From: CAZXCK01 sp964639225
GTDB taxonomy: Bacteria > Chloroflexota > Anaerolineae > Aggregatilineales > Phototrophicaceae
Assembly: GCA_964639225.1 (NCBI GenBank)
Contig: CAZXCK010000048.1
Coordinates: forward strand, 1-27,497
Direction: 5' to 3'
Length of the DNA stretch: 27,497 bases
The position numbers and the translations under genes are program-made. Positions 22,510 through 27,497 of this stretch are shown in pieces (the stretch's first letter is position 1; each line of letters opens with the position of its first letter). Below the pieces are notes generated by a model. It searched no databases, had not been told where the DNA came from, and was given only the letters and a program-made list of their open reading frames with translations.

Positions 22510-22522
22510 GATTCCCCCCCCC
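22510..22522 (-). promoter_or_regulatory. Nine-G tract as ribosome-binding site of rpoD, with GANTC site
   Basis: On the minus strand nine consecutive G (22522-22514) followed by AATC sit about 10 nt before the TTG start. This is the only purine-rich sequence that could serve as a Shine-Dalgarno. Its 3' end overlaps a GANTC methylation-type site (GATTC on the plus strand, 22510-22514). Confidence 0.55.
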
Positions 22523-22573
22523 GTTTATTTGATGAAAGGATTAATTGTATTTTATTAATTTGTGTTACGTTCT

Positions 22574-22603
22574 GGATTGTCGGGGGCTGAACCCCGTCAA
22601 TCC
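22574..22603 (-). other. Hairpin between yceD and rpoD
   Basis: On the minus strand GGATTG (22603-22598) pairs with CAATCC (22579-22574), and an inner GGGG pairs with CCCC around a 5-nt loop. No T-run follows, so it is not a standard terminator. It may be a processing site or a weak terminator separating yceD from rpoD. The 112-nt gap is otherwise AT-rich without a clear -35/-10 pair. Confidence 0.4.
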
Positions 22604-22616
22604 GGTTATGTGTGAC

Positions 22617-23141
22617 TTAGTTGGTGTCGAGCAGATTTTTCAAAGCGGCCAGGCGTGGGTCGATGTCGTCCAGTTCGCACTGGCAGGTATCCTGGTTGAG
22701 GTTTGCGCCACAGTTAGGGCACAGTCCCTTGCAGTCCGCTGTGCATAACACCCGCTGCGCTGTGGCGATCACGACCTCGGCGCGCAGCAGCGGCCCCAGG
22801 TCCAGGATGGCATCATCGTCAATGCGGAACTCGGCATTAAACGAGTGATAAGCGTACAGTTCCTCCATCTCAATGACGACTTCGCGTTCGACCGGGGTCA
22901 GACAGCGGTAACACTCATCGTCGATTCCGGCCCGCAGTTTGGCCTGGACCAGGATGCCCTCTTTGGTCCGGCTCAGGCGCAGGGGGCCGCGCACATACTG
23001 CAATGTGAGATCGTCAGAGACCCGCACGCGGGGGACATCAATCTGTGAGTTGTGAATGTGGCCAGGCCCAGTGTTCAGCAGAAAACCAACGTTGATTTTC
23101 AGAACCCGGTTTGTGACATAGCCTGTCGGGGACTGCTTCAT
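22617..23141 (-). CDS. yceD: YceD family protein (DUF177)
   Basis: YceD/DUF177 proteins are small conserved bacterial proteins linked to 23S rRNA metabolism, usually encoded before rpmF. The 174-residue product has the family core (INVGFLLNTGPGHIHN; DDECYRCLTPVEREV) and the C-terminal signature CTADCKGLCPNCGANLNQ (133-150) followed by DPRLAALKNLL. Cysteines at 77, 80, 133, 137, 141, 144, 153 and 155 suggest metal binding. Here rpmF does not follow; the sigma factor does. It has a near-consensus promoter about 60 nt upstream. AAGG about 11 nt before the ATG is a modest Shine-Dalgarno. Confidence 0.9.
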   Translation of the reverse strand: MKQSPTGYVTNRVLKINVGFLLNTGPGHIHNSQIDVPRVRVSDDLTLQYVRGPLRLSRTKEGILVQAKLRAGIDDECYRCLTPVEREVVIEMEELYAYHSFNAEFRIDDDAILDLGPLLRAEVVIATAQRVLCTADCKGLCPNCGANLNQDTCQCELDDIDPRLAALKNLLDTN

Positions 23142-23207
23142 TATGGTGGGCCTTGTAATCGCTACGTGATACTCGAAATTTCGTGTAGACTTTGTCCTTA
23201 CTACCGG

Positions 23208-23237
23208 ATTATATGAAAATTAGTAACACGTTGTCAA
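23208..23237 (-). promoter_or_regulatory. Near-consensus promoter of yceD-rpoD
   Basis: On the minus strand TTGACA (23237-23232), an 18-bp spacer and TATAAT (23213-23208) form the best sigma-70 promoter in the window. The leader of about 60 nt contains the perfect 10-bp palindrome CGAAATTTCG (23174-23183), of unknown role. Confidence 0.85.
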
Positions 23238-23299
23238 GCAATTTAAGAGATTTGGGCGGCACAATCGCATGAGAAAATAGTCTCATGCCGAACCGGGTG

Positions 23300-23391
23300 G
23301 ATTCGTTGGTCTGCTAAGGTATGAGGCATGCCGGCGCACGTGTGTGGTAGAATCCTTGTTTGTTAACGATAACACTGTCAGGTTCGGATTC
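23300..23391 (+). promoter_or_regulatory. Methyltransferase promoter region with three GANTC sites
   Basis: GATTC at 23300-23304, GAATC at 23350-23354 and GATTC at 23387-23391 all fit GANTC, the site methylated by CcrM-type enzymes. The middle one overlaps a TAGAAT (23348-23353), the most likely -10 box; the last lies 1 nt before the ATG. No good -35 is visible. Autoregulation by methylation is inference. Confidence 0.5.
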
Positions 23392-23392
23392 A

Positions 23393-24478
23393 ATGACGCT
23401 GCGCCTTAATGACATTATTCAGGGAGACTGTCTGCAAGTGCTGCGGACTTTGCCCGACGCATCGGTTGACCTGGTCTTCGCCGACCCGCCGTACAACCTC
23501 CAGCTTCAGGGCGATCTGCTGCGCCCCAACCAGACGCGCGTCGATGCCGTTAATGACGCCTGGGACTACTTCGACAGTTTCGCGGCCTATGATGCCTTTA
23601 CCCGCGCCTGGCTGAACGAGTGTCGCCGGGTTCTCAAAGACAACGGGACCATCTGGGTCATCGGCTCGTATCACAACATTTTCCGTGTGGGCAGCATCAT
23701 GCTGGACCTGGGTTACTGGATTCTCAATGACATCATCTGGCAGAAGAGCAACCCCATGCCCAATTTTCGCGGAACGCGCTTCACCAACGCCACCGAGACA
23801 CTTATCTGGGCTAAAAAGTCGGAAAAGCAGAAGAAGTATACCTTCAACTACCATGCGCTGAAGGCGCTCAACGACGACAAGCAGATGCAGAACGTGTGGT
23901 ACATTCCGCTGTGTACTGGCGCGGAACGCATCAGAGTCGATGGTCGCAAAGCCCATTCCACCCAGAAGCCGGAGGCGCTGCTCTACCGGGTGCTGCTGGC
24001 GTCCAGCAACCCCGGCGATATCGTCCTCGACCCGTTCTTCGGCACCGGGACGACCGGCGCGGTCGCTAAGTCGCTCCGGCGACATTACATCGGCATCGAA
24101 CGTGAAGCTCAGTACGTGCAGATCGCCCGCCAGCGCATCGCCGCTGTGCCCGAACCGCAGCATGTGGACGGCTCGCTGCTGGAGACGAAATCCAGGCGGG
24201 CGTTGCCGCGTGTGCGCTTCAGCAGTCTGCTGGAAGCGGGCTACGTGCGCGTGGGGCAGGCACTGTATTCAGTTGACCGCCGCCACTCGGCGACGATTCG
24301 CGCCGACGGCAAACTGCAAACTGACGACCATATCGGGTCGATCCATCAGGTGGCAGCCCATGTGCTGGGCCAGAGCGCGCACAACGGCTGGGATTTCTGG
24401 TATCTGGAAACGGATGATGGCCAACTCGCCAGCCTGGACACGCTGCGCGATCGCTACCGGCAGGAACACGGTCTCTGA
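23393..24478 (+). CDS. CcrM-like solitary adenine DNA methyltransferase (beta class)
   Basis: This 361-residue enzyme would transfer a methyl group from S-adenosylmethionine to adenine in DNA. Motif IV, DPPY (31-34 in VFADPPYNLQL), precedes motif I, DPFFGTGTTG (213-222), the order of the beta class that includes M.HinfI and CcrM. The C-terminal domain (about 272-345) matches the RAMA extension of CcrM: RVRFSSLLEAGYVRVGQALY, then ATIRADGKL, GSIHQVAAHVLG and NGWDFWYLE. The length equals Caulobacter CcrM (358). The expected target is GANTC. No restriction endonuclease is next to it, so it looks solitary. The ATG at 23393 begins the conserved N-terminus (MTLRLNDIIQGDCLQVL); an upstream non-ATG start at 23360 is less likely. 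It converges on the biotin carrier gene with 15 nt between stops. Confidence 0.92.
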   Translation: MTLRLNDIIQGDCLQVLRTLPDASVDLVFADPPYNLQLQGDLLRPNQTRVDAVNDAWDYFDSFAAYDAFTRAWLNECRRVLKDNGTIWVIGSYHNIFRVGSIMLDLGYWILNDIIWQKSNPMPNFRGTRFTNATETLIWAKKSEKQKKYTFNYHALKALNDDKQMQNVWYIPLCTGAERIRVDGRKAHSTQKPEALLYRVLLASSNPGDIVLDPFFGTGTTGAVAKSLRRHYIGIEREAQYVQIARQRIAAVPEPQHVDGSLLETKSRRALPRVRFSSLLEAGYVRVGQALYSVDRRHSATIRADGKLQTDDHIGSIHQVAAHVLGQSAHNGWDFWYLETDDGQLASLDTLRDRYRQEHGL

Positions 24479-24493
24479 GTGAAGCCACTGGTG

Positions 24494-24987
24494 CTATTCG
24501 GCAGTCGCACCCATCTCCACCAGAAGCTGCCCGCGCTCGACGACCGCGCCGCGCTCGACCAGCACACGCTCGACGATACCAGCGGATGGCGCGTTCACGC
24601 GAATCTCCATCTTCATGGCCTCTAAGATAACCAGCGTCTGGCCGCGCTCGACCGTGTCGCCAGCGCTGGCCAGCACATCGATGACCAGGCCGGGCATCTG
24701 CGCCGCCAGATCGCCGCCGCTGGCCGTTGACCGTCGCCGCTCTGCCTGGGTGTCCGGCAGGCTCAGGTCGAAGGTGTGTCCACCGATGTGGACGTGCCGG
24801 GTGCGCTCGCTGGCGGCGGCATAGCCCAGCGCGCGCCCGTCGCCCCAGTCGATCAGCCAGCCACCCTCGGCGGCGGGGATCACTTCGACCGTGTAGGCGC
24901 GGCCATCGACGACTGCCTGGAAGCGCCCATCGTTCAGTTGTTCGAGCTGTACCGTGTAGACCTGCTCACCGTGCTGGTAGCTGAAAT

Positions 24988-24991
<4 letters not shown>
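24494..24991 (-). CDS. Biotin carboxyl carrier protein of an acyl-CoA carboxylase
   Basis: The 165-residue product ends in a biotinyl domain (about 95-162): a first half with GLVIDVLASAGDTVERGQTL, the biotin-attachment motif EAMKME (124-129, biotin on Lys127), and the mirror-image second half IVERVLVERGAVVERGQLLV. The N-terminal 85 residues form a beta-rich region with pieces like those between the biotin carboxylase and carrier domains of propionyl- or methylcrotonyl-CoA carboxylase alpha chains. It carries carboxybiotin from biotin carboxylase to a carboxyltransferase. Its ATG overlaps the stop of the biotin carboxylase gene in ATGA, so translation is coupled. Confidence 0.93.
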
Positions 24992-26525
<1,534 letters not shown>

Positions 26526-26529
<4 letters not shown>

Positions 26530-26978
26530 CGGTGGTTGTTTTCCTGGTGTGGGTGGCGCAGGCTGAATAGCGGCTGGGCGGTGCGGATGTATTCGCGCTC
26601 GTAGTCGGCATCGGGATAGATGCCGCCAGTCAGGTAGACGACGCCCAGCCACAGGCCGCGCGTGTGGCGGTACATGACCACCGTAAACAGCAGCACGTAC
26701 GGCACCCAGAACAGAAGCTGGTGCATCAGTGGGATGCCGGTCAGGTCGTGAACTACGAAGATGCCCGCCAGCGCGGAGAGTTCGGCCAGCGCCACGTTGA
26801 TGTACACGCCGCCTACGGCATCGCCGGAAGCACGGTCGAAGCGGCTGTGACAGTAAGCGCAGGTGGATTCCATGCGGAACGATCTGTTGAACAGGCGACC
26901 TCGCTCACATTCCGGGCAGCGCAGGCGCGCACCCACCCACAGCTTACGCAGGACATAAGTTGGCTTACGACTGCGCAT
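26526..26978 (-). CDS. DUF983 family membrane protein
   Basis: The 150-residue product has the DUF983 layout. A short N-terminal zinc-ribbon-like part carries RLRCPECERGRLF (CPxC, C21 and C24) and CAYCHSRF (C40 and C43). The family stretch DRASGDAVGGVYINV follows. Two transmembrane segments lie at about 56-78 and 84-103, and a short cytoplasmic tail contains GGIYPDADYEREY. Function is unknown. The ATG at 26978 is chosen because GGAGAGG lies 8 nt upstream; the alternative at 27032 would lie within the -10 box of the promoter. Its stop overlaps the biotin carboxylase start (ATGA), so it is the first gene of a three-gene, translationally coupled operon. Confidence 0.9.
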
Positions 26979-27030
26979 ACGGTAAACCTCTCCACCACAA
27001 ACTAACAATACAATCGCTTCACACGTATTC

Positions 27031-27060
27031 ATTGTAAGGCAACTTGCGGACGATCACCAA
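27031..27060 (-). promoter_or_regulatory. Promoter of the DUF983-carboxylase operon
   Basis: On the minus strand TTGGTG (27060-27055), an 18-bp spacer and TACAAT (27036-27031) form a good sigma-70 promoter. Transcription would start near 27024, giving a leader of about 46 nt. Confidence 0.65.
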
Positions 27061-27210
27061 CAGTTTAAGCAAAGTCTCACGCCTGAAGCGCTTCGACGTC
27101 CCTTAAACCGATGTTAAAACCCGATAATACTTTTCACCCTATCATCTGCCTCGCTAAACTGTTAGAATGCGCCCGTTTTGGCTGCTTAACGCTAAAGAGC
27201 GAACGAACAA

Positions 27211-27497
27211 ATGACGTTATTTATCACCAACCAGCAAATCGCCAACCAGCGCGTGCGCGCCATCCTGCTAACCGAGCGCGGCACGCTGATGTTTATCAAA
27301 CGGGTCAAGCCCGATGTGCCGCCGTACTGGGTGGCTCCCGGTGGTGGCGTCGAGGAAGAGGATATGTCCCTCATCGGGACGCTGCACCGCGAACTGCACG
27401 AGGAACTGGGCGCGTCGGTCGAGGTGCTGTATCCGGCTTTTGTGCTGCGCCATCAGAAGGCCAACAAAAACCTGGAAGAGCATTTCTACGTGTGCCG
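27211..27497 (+). CDS. Nudix hydrolase (partial, runs off the window)
   Basis: The first 95 codons are present. The product starts MTLFITNQQI, then VRAILLTERGTLMFIKR and WVAPGGGVEEED, with the Nudix box completed by RELHEELGA (60-68). The catalytic REUXEEXGU pattern is intact; the spacing between the first Glu and the Arg is two residues longer than the strict consensus, a common variant in 'GGGVExxD' Nudix proteins. It would hydrolyse a nucleoside diphosphate linked to some group X. No strong Shine-Dalgarno is visible (AAGAGCG about 10 nt before the ATG). A TAGAAT at 27163-27168 may be its -10 box. Confidence 0.88.
   Translation, partial: MTLFITNQQIANQRVRAILLTERGTLMFIKRVKPDVPPYWVAPGGGVEEEDMSLIGTLHRELHEELGASVEVLYPAFVLRHQKANKNLEEHFYVC

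Noticed and set aside
26530..26652. N-terminal extension of the biotin carboxylase to 26652
   Set aside because: It would lie entirely within DUF983; the ATGA overlap at 26529 fits the normal family start.

Overview
The window is GC-rich, densely packed bacterial chromosome with genes on both strands. It most resembles Chloroflexota, probably Anaerolineae-like. Points in favour are a DUF951 gene next to a diacylglycerol glycosyltransferase, membrane-anchored TPR proteins, a Thr/Pro-rich stalk carrying an SH3-like domain, and RNase Y. No 16S gene or other decisive marker is present, so this placement is inference. No tRNA, rRNA, insertion sequence, CRISPR array or prophage gene was recognised.

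Layout. At 1-68 is the 3' end of an unidentified plus-strand gene, then a strong terminator. At 158-2485 (minus) lie recX and rny, preceded by an unusual leader with paired stems and an intrinsic terminator just before the recX start. At 3034-3837 is a plus-strand atypical SDR. At 3843-5660 (minus) a winged-helix protein is coupled to a PlsC-like acyltransferase with a novel tail. At 5796-7004 (minus) is a secreted protein with three PDZ domains. At 7195-9485 (minus) are a site-2-protease, an HD-domain protein and a TyrA-like dehydrogenase. At 9651-11074 (plus) is DUF951 plus an MGDG-synthase-like glycosyltransferase, followed at 11201-12274 by a long-form RmlA. At 12334-13783 (minus) a heptose-kinase-like sugar kinase is paired with an alkyltransferase-like (ATL) DNA repair protein. 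At 14039-16521 (plus) are an acidic exported protein and a membrane TPR protein. At 16526-18392 (minus) are an SDR and an FAD-dependent oxidoreductase. At 18497-18808 (minus) is a small NIPSNAP-like protein, divergent from a large TPR/transmembrane/SH3-like protein at 18891-21368 (plus). At 21437-23141 (minus) are YceD and the housekeeping sigma factor. At 23393-24478 (plus) is a CcrM-like adenine methyltransferase. At 24494-26978 (minus) is a tightly coupled DUF983, biotin carboxylase and biotin carrier operon. At 27211 a Nudix gene begins and runs off the end.

Themes. Much of the region concerns core information processing (rpoD, rny, recX, ATL, methyltransferase) and the envelope or lipids (glycolipid synthase, acyltransferase, S2P, exported PDZ and acidic proteins, membrane TPR proteins, acyl-CoA carboxylase subunits). 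Many intergenic gaps carry sigma-70-type promoters, often with a TACAAT-like -10, and convergent genes frequently share bidirectional terminators.

The most interesting signals are these: (1) a solitary CcrM-type methyltransferase with three GANTC sites in the 93 bp before its own start, one of them touching the likely -10; (2) a structured leader or small RNA ending in an intrinsic terminator 17 nt before recX; (3) a nine-G tract serving as the Shine-Dalgarno region of a TTG-started rpoD; (4) a PlsC homologue with Glu in place of the catalytic Asp and an extra C-terminal domain. These rest on reading the sequence by eye; no database search or folding calculation was run.
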